A stretch of 64,000 bases of DNA from BD2-11 clade cluster bacterium bin43 (GCA_002238605.1 MPMR01000007.1:92001-156000); one strand, 5' to 3'. Positions 49,247 to 58,787 are shown, counted from the first letter of the stretch. Notes: generated from the sequence alone by a model not told the origin. A program made the numbers and translations.

Positions 49247-50968
49247 TCAGTGCCGGAAGAGCCGCCTTCCCGTAAAGGCCATCGCGATCCCGTGCTCGTC
49301 CGCGGCGGCAACGACCTCTTCGTCGCGAACCGAACCGCCCGGCTGCACGACCGCGCGCACCCCGGCCGCGGCCGCCGCGTCGACGCCGTCGCGGAACGGG
49401 AAGAAGGCATCCGAGGCCAGCGCGCAGCCGGACAGATCGAGGCCGGCGGCGGCGGCCTTTCGGACCGCGAGCTCGGACGCGTCCACCCGGCTCACCTGCC
49501 CCATGCCGATGCCCAGCGTGGCGCCGCTGCGCGCGAGCAGGATGGCGTTGGATTTCACCCCCGCGACCGCCGACCAGGCGAAGTCGAGGTCGTCGAGTTC
49601 GCGCGCGGACGGGGCGCGCCGGGTGACGACCCGCCACTCTGCGCTTCCCAGCCCGTAGAAGGGCGGCGGAGGCGCCGATTGCGCCAGCAGGCCGCCGGAC
49701 ACGGTGCGCAGCGTTCTGGGTTCGGGGAGGCGGGCGTGCGCCGCGAGGAACGCGGCCGAGGCGCGGTGCCCGGGTGAAGCCTCCCGCCACCAGTCGATGT
49801 GGTCCGGGTCGAGCGGCAGGGCGTCGCGAGCGACCGGCTCGCCGGGCATGGCGAGCAGGCGCAGGCTGGGCTTGCGGGTCAGGATCCTCATCGCCCCGTC
49901 GTCGAAGGCCGGCGCAACCAGGCACTCGACAAAGAGCTCCGACATCCGCGCGGCGGTGGCGGCATCGACGCGCCGGTTCACCGCGATCACGGACCCGAAG
50001 GCGCTCACAGGGTCGGTTCGCAGGGCGCGCAGGTAGGCTTCTTCGAGTGTCTCCGCGAGCGCCATCCCCGCGGGCGTGGTGTGCTTGACGATGCACACGG
50101 CCGGCCGCGCCGAGAAAGCGAAGGGAGCGAGACACTGGAGGGCGCCGTCGAGGTCGAGGTAGTTGTTGTACGAAAGCGCCTTGCCGTGCAGCTGCTCGAG
50201 GCCGGCCAGTCCCACGCCCGCGTGTCCGCGCCAGCGGTAGAACGCCGCCTCCTGGTCCGGGTTCTCGCCGTAGCGCAGAACATCCTCCAGTTCGGCGGTC
50301 AAGGCGAGGTCGACCGGGAACATTCCGGCTTCGCCCGTTGCGGGGGCCGGCTCCTCCGCGTCCACGCAGGTTCCCCTGCCCTCCCGGGCGGCGTTCCCCA
50401 GCCACTCCGCGACGGCGTCATCGTACGCGCTCGTGTGTGCAAACACCTTCACCGCCAACTCCCGGCGAAGCGCGCGGCCGTCTCCTTCCCGGTCGAGGGC
50501 CGCGAGTACGCGCGGGTAGTCGCCGGGATCCACGACGGCCCACACGTCGGCGTGGTTCTTGGCCGCCGCCCGGATCATGGCGGGTCCGCCGATGTCCACC
50601 TGCTCCATCGCGTCGCCCACCGACACGCCGCCCTTCGCCACGGTCTCCCGGAAGGGGTAGAGGTTGACCGCCACCAGGCCCACGGGCGCGTAGCCCCGTG
50701 CCGCGAGGGCGTCGTCGTCGTCGCGGCGCCCGCTCCGGGCCAGGATCCCCGCATGGATGGCCGGGTGCAGCGTCTTGACCCGCCCGTCCATCATTTCCGG
50801 GTGGGACGTGACCTCCGCCACCTGTACGACGGGAAGCCCCGCGTCGACGAGGGTTCGCGCGGTTCCCCCGGTCGAGACGATCTCCCATCCGCGGCCGACG
50901 AGACCGCGGGCAAGCTCTTCGATCCCGCTCTTGTCCGATACGCTCAGCAGCGCTCGTCTTCGAGTCAT
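49247..50968 (-). CDS. purH: Bifunctional AICAR transformylase / IMP cyclohydrolase PurH
   Basis: Last two steps of IMP synthesis. The 573-residue protein begins with the MGS-like cyclohydrolase domain (ALLSVSDKSGIEELARGL, STGGTARTL, GRVKTLHPAIHAGIL, VNLYPF, IDIGGPAMIRAAAKNH-type block), then the transformylase with LRYGENPDQ, the KH pair in CIVKHTTPAGMA, SAFGSVIAVNR and the terminal QPGGSVRDEEVVAAADEHGIAMAFTG-type ending. GGGGGAG lies six bases before ATG 50968. It is the last gene of its run, convergent with the TonB receptor across an 89-bp gap. Confidence 0.97.
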   Translation of the reverse strand: MTRRRALLSVSDKSGIEELARGLVGRGWEIVSTGGTARTLVDAGLPVVQVAEVTSHPEMMDGRVKTLHPAIHAGILARSGRRDDDDALAARGYAPVGLVAVNLYPFRETVAKGGVSVGDAMEQVDIGGPAMIRAAAKNHADVWAVVDPGDYPRVLAALDREGDGRALRRELAVKVFAHTSAYDDAVAEWLGNAAREGRGTCVDAEEPAPATGEAGMFPVDLALTAELEDVLRYGENPDQEAAFYRWRGHAGVGLAGLEQLHGKALSYNNYLDLDGALQCLAPFAFSARPAVCIVKHTTPAGMALAETLEEAYLRALRTDPVSAFGSVIAVNRRVDAATAARMSELFVECLVAPAFDDGAMRILTRKPSLRLLAMPGEPVARDALPLDPDHIDWWREASPGHRASAAFLAAHARLPEPRTLRTVSGGLLAQSAPPPPFYGLGSAEWRVVTRRAPSARELDDLDFAWSAVAGVKSNAILLARSGATLGIGMGQVSRVDASELAVRKAAAAGLDLSGCALASDAFFPFRDGVDAAAAAGVRAVVQPGGSVRDEEVVAAADEHGIAMAFTGRRLFRH

Positions 50969-50999
50969 GTTCGCTCCCCCATGGCGTGCAAGACTGACG

Positions 51000-51698
51000 C
51001 TAATCGCCGGTGAAACCGGCGGAAATCGAGCGCGCGACATCGGCTCCGGCCTGTGACTTCGCCAGGAACGCGGTTCCGGGCGGCGAAAAGGGCGTTGGCC
51101 GGCGCCCTCGGGCGAGAGCACGGCTCAGATGGTCCACGACCCGGGGATAGAGGAGATGCTCGACGCGAAGCACCCGGGCGGCGAGCGCATGCGGGTCGTC
51201 GCCTGCGCGCACCGACACCGGCCACTGCGCGACGATCGGGCCTCGATCGTACTCCTCGTCCACGAAGTGCACCGTGGGCCCGGTGAGCCGCGCGCCCGAC
51301 GCAAGCACCGCCTCGTGCACGCGCATCCCGTACATCCCCTTCCCTCCGAAGGCCGGGAGGAGCGCGGGATGGATGTTGACCATCCTCTCGCGGAAGGCCT
51401 CGACGACGTCCGCGGGGATGAGCCGGAGGTAGCCCGCGAGCGCGATGAACCCGATATCGGCGGAACTCAGGATGTCCAGCGTCTCCGCGGCGACATCGCC
51501 GGACGATCGTCCCGCGACCGGGAGAAAGCGTGACCGGATCCCGCTACGATGAGCGCGCCGGAGCGCCCTGGCGTCCTCCTGGTCGCTGATGACGAGTTGG
51601 ACGCGCCAGGGTGGTGCATCGAGGGTGGCGTGGTGGTCGAGGATGGCCTGCAGGTTCGAACCCGAACCCGACGCGAAGACCGCCACGGGCAGGCTCAC
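51000..51698 (-). CDS. purN: Phosphoribosylglycinamide formyltransferase PurN
   Basis: Formylates GAR with 10-formyl-THF. Family motifs: AVFASGSGSNLQAIL, GYLRLIP, the catalytic Asn/His in VNIHPALLPAFGGKGMYG, and the Asp in HFVDEEYDRGPIVAQ. The GTG start at 51698 overlaps the upstream hydrolase stop (GTGA). At 232 residues it has a C-terminal tail of ~25 beyond the usual end. Directly upstream of purH, so two purine steps are co-transcribed. Confidence 0.96.
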   Translation of the reverse strand: MSLPVAVFASGSGSNLQAILDHHATLDAPPWRVQLVISDQEDARALRRAHRSGIRSRFLPVAGRSSGDVAAETLDILSSADIGFIALAGYLRLIPADVVEAFRERMVNIHPALLPAFGGKGMYGMRVHEAVLASGARLTGPTVHFVDEEYDRGPIVAQWPVSVRAGDDPHALAARVLRVEHLLYPRVVDHLSRALARGRRPTPFSPPGTAFLAKSQAGADVARSISAGFTGD

Positions 51699-52351
51699 AC
51701 GAACTCGCCTCCCTGGAAGGGCATCAGAAACGGATTGGTGCGGCGCTCCCATCCCACCGTGGTTTCGGGGCCGTGCCCGGTGAGCAGACGGGTGTCGTCG
51801 GCGAGCGTCAGCACCTGTTGGCGAATCGAGTGCAGCAACTGCTGCATGTCTCCCCCCGGAAGGTCCGTGCGCCCGATCGACCCCGCGAACACGACATCCG
51901 CCACGACGGCGACCCGCTCGTCCTCATTGACCAGCACGACATGACCGGGGGAGTGACCGGGGGCGTGGCGCACGCGAAACGCGCACCGTCCAAAGCCGAG
52001 TTCATCCCCGTGCGCGAGCTGCTCGTCGACGGCCGGCAGCCGTGGCGCGCGCACCCCGAACGCCGTCGCCTGTTCGGTCGCGGCCCGGTAGAGGAAGGCG
52101 TCGGCCGGGTGGAGGAAGATCGGGGCATCCGTGACGGCACGGATGTCGGGCACCCCTTCGACATGATCCAGGTGGGCGTGGGTCAGCACGACGGCCTTGA
52201 CGTCCAGGTCGTCGGCCTCGATCGCGCGACACATGTCCGGAGCCGCCGCGCCGGGATCGATGACCAGCGTCTCGCCGGTTGCGTCGCAGATGGCCAGCCA
52301 CGCGTTCTGCTGGAAGCCGTCCGCGCCGGTGAAGGTCCGCAGACGGATCAC
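51695..52351 (-). CDS. MBL-fold metallo-hydrolase (glyoxalase II-like)
   Basis: 218-residue zinc hydrolase. The metal motif is LTHAHLDHVEG (His58, His60, Asp62, His63), followed by APGHSPGHVV, VVADVVFAGSIGRTDLPGG and LLTGHGPETTVGWER, with an NPFL ending typical of YcbL/glyoxalase II-like proteins. The exact substrate is unknown; hydroxyacyl-thioester hydrolysis is the family norm. Start is GTG at 52351. Confidence 0.9.
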   Translation of the reverse strand: MIRLRTFTGADGFQQNAWLAICDATGETLVIDPGAAAPDMCRAIEADDLDVKAVVLTHAHLDHVEGVPDIRAVTDAPIFLHPADAFLYRAATEQATAFGVRAPRLPAVDEQLAHGDELGFGRCAFRVRHAPGHSPGHVVLVNEDERVAVVADVVFAGSIGRTDLPGGDMQQLLHSIRQQVLTLADDTRLLTGHGPETTVGWERRTNPFLMPFQGGEFV

Positions 52352-52409
52352 CTGCGTGATCTGTCCACTGCAGTGGTCCTGGGGCGCTCGGTTCGGACCT
52401 GGGGCGTGA

Positions 52410-52739
52410 TCAGACCGTGAAGGAGCTTCCGCACCCGCATCCGCCCGCGGCCTGTGGGTTGGAGAAGCTGAAGCCCTGTCCCATCATGCTGGACACATAG
52501 TCGATCTGCACGCCCTCGAGGTACTGGGCGCTGAACGGGTCGACGAAAACCCGGAAGTCGTCCAGCTCCAGCACTTCGTCGTCGTCCTCGGGCGCCTCTT
52601 CGATGTTGAGGCCGTACTGAAAGCCCGAGCATCCGCCCGGAAGCACGGCGACACGAAGCCCGGCCCGGGACCGGGAGTCGAGCTCTTCCAGAAACTGCGT
52701 GATTTTGGTAGTGGCTTCAGGCGTCAGAGTAATCTGCAT
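52410..52739 (-). CDS. erpA: A-type iron-sulfur carrier (ErpA/HesB family)
   Basis: 109-residue Fe-S assembly carrier. The three cluster cysteines are in place: Cys37 (GGCSGFQY) and Cys101, Cys103 (GGCGCGSSF). LDDFRVFVDP-type and EGVQIDYVSSMMGQGFSFSNPQA complete the fold. ErpA, IscA and SufA cannot be told apart from the sequence; no isc or suf genes are near. GGAG lies seven bases before the ATG. Clients in the window include complex I and perhaps the DinG helicase. Confidence 0.92.
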   Translation of the reverse strand: MQITLTPEATTKITQFLEELDSRSRAGLRVAVLPGGCSGFQYGLNIEEAPEDDDEVLELDDFRVFVDPFSAQYLEGVQIDYVSSMMGQGFSFSNPQAAGGCGCGSSFTV

Positions 52740-52882
52740 GGTCCTGCTCCTGAGGGTGCGGCTCGGCCGACCGATGGATCAAGTCGGAAAAACCCGCCTG
52801 GCGCTCCGGTGTTCCCCTTCCCTGCCGGCAACTTCTCCGGCGCCCGCACCGGCGGCTGGCGGTCCTGTACAAGATCGCGCCT

Positions 52883-54277
52883 TCAATCGATGTCCGGAAG
52901 ACATGCTCGAACCAGGCGCTCCACGAGCAGGTTTTCCTCCTGGGGCTCGACTGTGCGCAGATCGAGACCGAGGCGGTCCTTCTCGACGGGCGCGAGCACG
53001 GAGGGTTCGCCGCGTCTCAGGCGTCGAGCGACGGCGGACGCGGACCGTGCGCCGGTTGTCGGCTCCACTACGAACGTGTCCAGGGTGACCCCCGGACAGG
53101 TTCCGCCTCCCACGAGCGAACTCCCGGGACTCACCCGGGCTTCCACGCCCCGAGCCTCCAGCGCGGCGGCCAGGCGCCGGGCGCGTCCGAGCAGCTCTTC
53201 CGGGGAGGAGGCGATCATGCGCAGCGCCGGGATTTCCCTCAGGGCGCGTCCGGGATCCCGGTAGAGACGCAGGGTCGCCTCCAGCCCGGCCAGCGTCACC
53301 TTGTCGACGCGCAGAGAGCGGCAGAGCGGGTTCTGCCTCATGTTCGCGATCGGTTCCTTCCGCCCCACGAGGATCCCGGCCTGCGGCCCCCCCAGCAGCT
53401 TGTCGCCGGAGAAGCCGACTACGTGCGCGCCGTTCGCCAGGGTGTCGGCCACCCGCGGTTCTCCCGGAAGGCCGAGTGCGGCGGGATCCATCATCAGGCC
53501 GGTGCCGAGGTCGTGGAAGAAGTGGACTCCCAGGCGGTCGGCCAGTTTCGCCAGCTCGGCGACGCCGGCCTCCTCGGTGAACCCCTCGATGCGGAAGTTG
53601 GAGCGGTGGACCTTGAGCAGCGCCGCGACATCGCCCGTGTCGAAGGCTGCCTCGTAGTCGGCGATGCGGGTGCGGTTGGTGGAGCCCACCTCCCGCAGCC
53701 GGACCCCGCTGCGGACAAGGATTTCGGGGATTCGGAAGCCGCCCCCGATCTCCACAAGTTCTCCCCGGGAGACCGCCACCTCCTTCCCCGCAGCCAGCGT
53801 GTTCATGCCCAGCACCAGCGCGCCGGCGGCGTTGTTGACCACGAGCGCGGCCGCGGCTCCGGTGAGCTCCCGAAGCAGTTGTACGCAGTGCACGTAGCGC
53901 GATCCGCGGCTCCCGCGCTCCAGGTCGAACTCCAGGTTGCCGTACCCGCGCGCGGCGCGTGCCATGGCCGAGCGGGCGGCAGGCGCGATGGGCGCCCGGC
54001 CCAGGTTGGTGTGGAGCACCACGCCGGTGGCGTTGATGACCGGCCGCAGGGAGGGGATTCGGTCCAGGGCAAGCGCCTTTTCGACCTCGCGGGCGAGATC
54101 GCCGATGCGCGGGGGCGGACCGTCGGTTCCGCGCGCGAGGTCCTCCCGGGCATGGTCCAGCGCCGAGCGCAGATGATGCAGGATCCGCTGGCGCGGATGT
54201 TCGGCGAGCAGCGCGGCGAAGGCGGTGGATGCCAGCACCCGGTCGACGCCGGGCAGATGGCGGCGCGGGTCGGTCAT
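52883..54277 (-). CDS. selA: L-seryl-tRNA(Sec) selenium transferase SelA
   Basis: Converts Ser-tRNA(Sec) to Sec-tRNA(Sec) using selenophosphate, a PLP enzyme. The 464-residue length is normal. The N-terminal tRNA-binding helices are followed by VINATGVVLHTNLGRAPI, EFDLERGSRGSRY, VNNAAGAL, and the PLP lysine, Lys293, in GFSGDKLLGGPQAGI. The PLP-binding His-Asp-type stretch FFHDLGTG precedes it. The start overlaps the upstream lipoprotein gene as ATGA. No selB, selC, selD or obvious selenoprotein is in the window, so the rest of the pathway must lie elsewhere. Confidence 0.95.
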   Translation of the reverse strand: MTDPRRHLPGVDRVLASTAFAALLAEHPRQRILHHLRSALDHAREDLARGTDGPPPRIGDLAREVEKALALDRIPSLRPVINATGVVLHTNLGRAPIAPAARSAMARAARGYGNLEFDLERGSRGSRYVHCVQLLRELTGAAAALVVNNAAGALVLGMNTLAAGKEVAVSRGELVEIGGGFRIPEILVRSGVRLREVGSTNRTRIADYEAAFDTGDVAALLKVHRSNFRIEGFTEEAGVAELAKLADRLGVHFFHDLGTGLMMDPAALGLPGEPRVADTLANGAHVVGFSGDKLLGGPQAGILVGRKEPIANMRQNPLCRSLRVDKVTLAGLEATLRLYRDPGRALREIPALRMIASSPEELLGRARRLAAALEARGVEARVSPGSSLVGGGTCPGVTLDTFVVEPTTGARSASAVARRLRRGEPSVLAPVEKDRLGLDLRTVEPQEENLLVERLVRACLPDID

Positions 54278-56037
54278 CGGATCGCGCGACGCGGAGGGCG
54301 ACGGGAGAACCGGTTCCGTGCCGGCGGCATCCGGCCCCTCCTGCCGGGCCGGAGAAGAGCCGCGGTCGCAGGGATCGAGACCGTATCCCGGCGCAACGAA
54401 TCTCCGGGTGGTGCCGATACCGTGTCCCTCCGAACGGAGTCGGCGGCCGGCGGGGAAATCGTGTCCGTGCTCACGGAGTCGGCGGCCGGCGGGGGAATCG
54501 TGTCCCTCCCAACGGAGTCGGCCGGGAGTGACGGAACGGTGTCGCGCGCGGCCGAGTCCGCCGGGACGGTCACCGTGTCGCCGGGCGTCGCTTCCGCGGG
54601 CGCGGCCTCCGCCGCCGGGATGGTGTCGCGTCCCGCCGTGTCGACGGGAGGGGGCGTGCCGTCCGGGGCCGCCGCGGGGATGGTATCCGGTGGAACACTG
54701 TCCGCCTCGGCCTGGACGGTGTCCTCGGGCGGCGGCGGCGGGGCGGGGCGGCTGAATTCGACGGTTCCCCCTCCTCCACCCACGCCGTTGATGTTGGTGA
54801 TGTTCGATACCTCGACCTCGTACGGAATCTCGGGGACCAGCACTCCGTCCAGAATGACGATGAAGGTCTGCTGAGCTGTGGGCCGTCCCCCGTCCACCTC
54901 TTCGGCTGCCCCCGCCCCCGGTTCCGCGGGTGCCGGTGGTGGGTCCGCTGCCGCTTCCGCCTCCGCCGGCGCAGGCGTGAGTTCGGGATCGGCCGCCGCC
55001 GTCGTATCCCCCGGGGCGGCTTCCGCCTGGGCCACCGAATCCGCCCGGGCCTGCGCCACGCTGTCCCGGACCGCCTGTTCCCGTGCAAGACTGTCCGCCA
55101 GCGCGCTCCGATACGCTTCCGCCTCGTGTGGATGGAGGACGGCGAGGGGCCGGGGCGCCTCTACGCTGTCGGAGGTGACCACGACGCGCACATCGTCCAG
55201 CGGCAGTTCCGGATCCAGGTAGTCGTCGAGAGAAACGCTGAGGCTGATCGAGTCGTCCACGATGACGCGCGCGAGCCGGGCCGACGTGGTGTCCCGGGCC
55301 AGCAGCGCCACCTCGAGCACGATCGCGGTGTCGGCGGCCTCGCCGTCGCCGTCCAGCAGTGCCGGACGCGTCCCCTGGGGTTCGGTGAAGTCCGCCTGGG
55401 CGTTGCGGTTGCGGTCGAGGTAGGCGCTCAACACGAAATCGCCGGCAGGCAGGTAGCGCAGGGCGAAGATCCCGGTGCTGTCGGTGACGGCGGTGTGCAC
55501 CACGTCGCTTCCGGCGACCGCCGCATCCACCCGCGCGTCACGGAGCGGCTCGCCTGTCAGCCGGTCGATGACCGAGCCGGCAACGACATTGGGGGTGAAC
55601 TCCGGCCCGGTCGAGAAAAACAGCTCGAACGGTTCCTGAAGGGAATTGCCGAACATGTCCTGAATGACCGGCAGCACCGTCACGCGGTAGACGTGCCCGG
55701 CCTCGAATCCGCCCGGCACGCGCACCGTGAGCCCCTCGCGCCCGTGTGACACCCGCACCTCGCCCGATGCCGGCGACACCACCACGGACTGATCCAGGGT
55801 GCCCGCGCTGGGCCGTTCGCTGATGCGCTCGCTGAACCGGAGGGTCACGGGCGAACGGAAAGGCTCCACGGTGGAGAAGGTATCCGGCTCGCTCAGGATC
55901 ACGATCGGGGGGAGCCGGTCGGGAGGGCCGCCGGGAGGCGTTGCCTCGCGCGCGCAGCCGGCCATCAGCGCGGCGAGCAGAGCGGGCAGGAGCAGGGACG
56001 CCCGCGCTGTCGACCCGTTGCCGACCGCGGCGCTCAC
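54274..56037 (-). CDS. Ig-like (Big_5) lipoprotein with C-terminal tandem repeats
   Basis: 587-residue exported protein of unknown role. GTG start overlaps the valS stop (GTGA). A signal region LLLPALLAALMAGC ends in a lipobox. Residues ~40-145 look like a Big_5-type Ig domain (PIVILSEPDTFSTVEPF..., VIQDMFGNSLQEPFELFFSTG), then a carboxypeptidase-regulatory-like domain (GSVIDRLTGEPLRDARVDA, TDSTGIFALRYLPAGDFVLSAYLDRNRNAQ). An Ala/Glu/Pro-rich linker follows, then about five 13-residue repeats (ADSxxRDT) and a very basic tail with many Arg. Probably surface or periplasmic. The repeats also extend close to the selA start. Confidence 0.8.
   Translation of the reverse strand: MSAAVGNGSTARASLLLPALLAALMAGCAREATPPGGPPDRLPPIVILSEPDTFSTVEPFRSPVTLRFSERISERPSAGTLDQSVVVSPASGEVRVSHGREGLTVRVPGGFEAGHVYRVTVLPVIQDMFGNSLQEPFELFFSTGPEFTPNVVAGSVIDRLTGEPLRDARVDAAVAGSDVVHTAVTDSTGIFALRYLPAGDFVLSAYLDRNRNAQADFTEPQGTRPALLDGDGEAADTAIVLEVALLARDTTSARLARVIVDDSISLSVSLDDYLDPELPLDDVRVVVTSDSVEAPRPLAVLHPHEAEAYRSALADSLAREQAVRDSVAQARADSVAQAEAAPGDTTAAADPELTPAPAEAEAAADPPPAPAEPGAGAAEEVDGGRPTAQQTFIVILDGVLVPEIPYEVEVSNITNINGVGGGGGTVEFSRPAPPPPPEDTVQAEADSVPPDTIPAAAPDGTPPPVDTAGRDTIPAAEAAPAEATPGDTVTVPADSAARDTVPSLPADSVGRDTIPPPAADSVSTDTISPPAADSVRRDTVSAPPGDSLRRDTVSIPATAALLRPGRRGRMPPARNRFSRRPPRRAIR
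54382..54573 (-). repeat. Tandem 39-bp coding repeats in the Ig-like lipoprotein gene
   Basis: Five units: 54382-54420, 54421-54459, 54460-54498, 54499-54537 and a 36-bp unit 54538-54573. They encode 13-residue blocks such as PPAADSVRRDTVS. Two inner units share long identical stretches around CGGAGTCGGCGGCCGGCGGG, so copy number may vary among strains. Confidence 0.9.
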
Positions 56038-58787
56038 CGGTCCGCCAGCGCCGCCAGCTTCTCCTGCAGCTTGTCGTGCTGTTCGCGGAAACTGGCGAGC
56101 TTTTCGCGCTCGCGGGCCACAACCCGCTCGGGAGCGCGCTCGAGAAAGTTCCGGTTGGCCAGCTTGCGCCGGGCCCCGTTCATCTGCCCGCCCAGGCGGG
56201 CTACCTCCTTTCGCAGGCGCTGCCGTTCGCGCTCCAGGTCGATTACCCCCTCGAGCGGAATGAAGACTTCGGCGCCGTTCTGCAGGATCGCATGCGCGCC
56301 CACGCCGCGAGGCCGCCCGTCGAGCATCACCGACTTCACGCGCGCGAGTCGCGTGATCGCCTCTTCCCCGGCGGCCAGCGTTTCCGCGAACCCGGACGGC
56401 ACGGCGGTGAGGACGATCGTCACCCGCCGGCCTTCCCGGACCCCGTATTCCTTGCGCAGGCGACGCACCCCGGTGATGAGTTCCTGCAGAGCCCTCACCT
56501 CCCGTTCCACCGCGGGAGCCTCCCACCGCGGCTGCGCTTCAGGCCACGGGGCCACCATCAGCGCGGGAGCGCGTTCGGCGCCCTCGGGCAATCGCAATCG
56601 TTCCCACAGCGCCTCGGTGACGAAGGGGACGACGGGATGGAGCAGCCTCAGAACGGTGTCGAAGGCGTGGGCCAGCGTGGCCCGGGCCGCCTCCCGGCTG
56701 GCTTCGCCCGCATCGCCGCGAAGGCGAGGCTTGACCATCTCCAGGTACCAGTCGGCGAATTCGCCCCAGAAGAGCTGGCGCAGCCGCTCCGCAGCCTCGT
56801 GCAGCCGGAATGCCGCGAGCGCCTGCGTCACCTCCCGACAGGAGACCGACAATCTCGACAGCATCCAGCGGTCGGCCAGCTCCAGGTCCGCCTCCACATC
56901 TTCGGGACGCGGCGGCGGCTCGTCTCCGAGATTGGCAAGCGTGAAGCGGCCCGCGTTCCAGAGCTTGTTGGCGAAATTGCGTCCGGGGGCGAACGATGCC
57001 TCCAGATCGGTGTGATCAAGCCGGATATCCGCTCCCACCCCGCATTCAGCCACCATCGTATAGCGCAGCGCGTCGGCGCCGAAGCGTCGCACCACTTCGA
57101 GCGGATCGATCCCGTTGCCGCGGGACTTGGACATCTTGTGCCCCGTGATGTCGCGCACGGTGCCGTGCAGATACACCTCGGTGAAGGGCGTCTCGCCCAT
57201 GAACTCGAAGCCGGACATGATCATCCGGGCGACCCAGAAAAAGAGGATCTCCGGGGCTGTGGAGAGCACATGCCCGGGATAGAAGGCGCGGAGATCATCG
57301 GATTCCTCGGGCCAGCCGAACACCGAGAAGGGCCAGAGCCAGGACGAGAACCAGGTGTCCAGCACGTCGGGGTCCTGCTCCAGGTCCCGGGAGCCGCAGG
57401 CCGGGCAGGCATCCGGGTCCTCCAGGGCGGCGAAGACGTTGCCGCACCCGCAGTACCAGACCGGGATGCGGTGCCCCCACCACAGCTGCCGCGAGACGCA
57501 CCAGTCGCGGATGTTCTCCATCCACTTCTCATAGTCGTTGCGGCGTCGCGCGGGGATGAAGTTCACGACGCCGTCGCGCGAGGCCTGGAGCGCGGGTTCC
57601 GCGAGCGGCTTCATGCGCACGAACCACTGCTTGCTCAACCGGGGTTCGACCACCGTGTCGCAGCGATAGCAGCGGGGCACGGTGTGCACGTGCGGCTTCG
57701 AGCCCGCCAACAGCTCCGCCTCCTCCAGGGCCTTCAGCACCGCGCGGCGGCCTTCCCCGCGACTCATCCCGCGGAAGGCCGGAGGAGCGTTCTCGTTCAG
57801 GCGCGCGTCCCGGGTGAGGATGTTGAGCAGCGGAGCTCCTGAGCGGCGCGAGATCTCGAAATCGTTGATATCGTGCGCGGGGGTGACCTTGACCATCCCG
57901 GTGCCGAAGTCGCGATCCACGAAGTCGTCGCCGACGATCGGGATGCGACGCCCGGCCAGCGGGAGCACGGCATGTGCGCCGATCAATGCGGCATATCGTT
58001 CGTCCGCCGGGTTCACGGCTACGGCGGTGTCGCCGAGCATGGTCTCGGGGCGGGTCGTGGAAACCGTCAGGTACCAGGACCCATCGTCCGCGCGGCCCAG
58101 CGAACCGCCCAGCGCCCGGGCTTCGGCGGCGCGTCCCCATGCCGTCTCTTCCAGAGGATAGCGCAGGTCGTAGAGCGTCCCCTCGACCTCGTGCCCCTCG
58201 GCTTCCTCGTTGGAAAGCGCCGTCAGGCAGCGCGGACACCAGTTCACGATGTACTCGCCGCGATAGACCAGGCCCTTTTCGAAGAGGCGCACGAATACGG
58301 TGCGCACGGCCTTGCTCAGCGCCGGCTCCAGTGTGAAGCGGGTGCGCTCCCAGTCGCAGGAACAGCCGATCGCGCGCAGCTGCTCGAGGATCTGGCCGCC
58401 GGTCCTGTCGATCCATTCCCAGGTGCGCGCGAGAAACGCCTCCCGGCCGAGATCGTGGCGGGTCCTGCCCTCCGCGGCGAGCTGGCGCTCGACCACGTTC
58501 TGGGTGGCGATGCCTGCGTGGTCGGTGCCGGGGACCCACAGGGCCGCCCTGCCCTGCATGCGGCGCCACCGCACCAGGACATCCTGGATGGTGTTGTTGA
58601 GCCCATGCCCCATGTGCAGGACCGCGGTCACATTCGGGGGCGGGATGACGACCACGAAGGGCTCGGTACCCTGCTCCCGGGCCCGCTCGGCGGTCATGCG
58701 GAAGTACCCGCCGTCGAGCCAGCGGCGGTAGATGCGAGGCTCGATCGTGCCGGGATCGAGACGGGGCGGCAGGTTCAGGTCGGTCAT
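56034..58787 (-). CDS. valS: Valyl-tRNA synthetase
   Basis: Charges tRNA(Val). 917 residues. The class I motifs are VIPPPNVTAVLHMGHGL (HMGH at 58-61) and KMSKSRGNGIDP (Lys551-Ser555). WVPGTDHAGIATQNVVERQL, NWCPRCLTALSNEEAEG and the editing domain TTRPETMLGDTAVAVNP are present. The C-terminal coiled coil (LERERQRLRKEVARLGGQMN) is complete. ATG at 58787 overlaps the upstream gene's stop (ATGA). Confidence 0.98.
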   Translation of the reverse strand: MTDLNLPPRLDPGTIEPRIYRRWLDGGYFRMTAERAREQGTEPFVVVIPPPNVTAVLHMGHGLNNTIQDVLVRWRRMQGRAALWVPGTDHAGIATQNVVERQLAAEGRTRHDLGREAFLARTWEWIDRTGGQILEQLRAIGCSCDWERTRFTLEPALSKAVRTVFVRLFEKGLVYRGEYIVNWCPRCLTALSNEEAEGHEVEGTLYDLRYPLEETAWGRAAEARALGGSLGRADDGSWYLTVSTTRPETMLGDTAVAVNPADERYAALIGAHAVLPLAGRRIPIVGDDFVDRDFGTGMVKVTPAHDINDFEISRRSGAPLLNILTRDARLNENAPPAFRGMSRGEGRRAVLKALEEAELLAGSKPHVHTVPRCYRCDTVVEPRLSKQWFVRMKPLAEPALQASRDGVVNFIPARRRNDYEKWMENIRDWCVSRQLWWGHRIPVWYCGCGNVFAALEDPDACPACGSRDLEQDPDVLDTWFSSWLWPFSVFGWPEESDDLRAFYPGHVLSTAPEILFFWVARMIMSGFEFMGETPFTEVYLHGTVRDITGHKMSKSRGNGIDPLEVVRRFGADALRYTMVAECGVGADIRLDHTDLEASFAPGRNFANKLWNAGRFTLANLGDEPPPRPEDVEADLELADRWMLSRLSVSCREVTQALAAFRLHEAAERLRQLFWGEFADWYLEMVKPRLRGDAGEASREAARATLAHAFDTVLRLLHPVVPFVTEALWERLRLPEGAERAPALMVAPWPEAQPRWEAPAVEREVRALQELITGVRRLRKEYGVREGRRVTIVLTAVPSGFAETLAAGEEAITRLARVKSVMLDGRPRGVGAHAILQNGAEVFIPLEGVIDLERERQRLRKEVARLGGQMNGARRKLANRNFLERAPERVVAREREKLASFREQHDKLQEKLAALADR

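Noticed and set aside
50050-50110. PurH KHTTPAG in place of E. coli KHANPCG
   Set aside because: The catalytic Lys-His is kept, and Thr at this place is, to my knowledge, common in other phyla.
52410-54277. Search for a selenoprotein gene with in-frame TGA beside selA
   Set aside because: All neighbours are complete without any need to read through a TGA.
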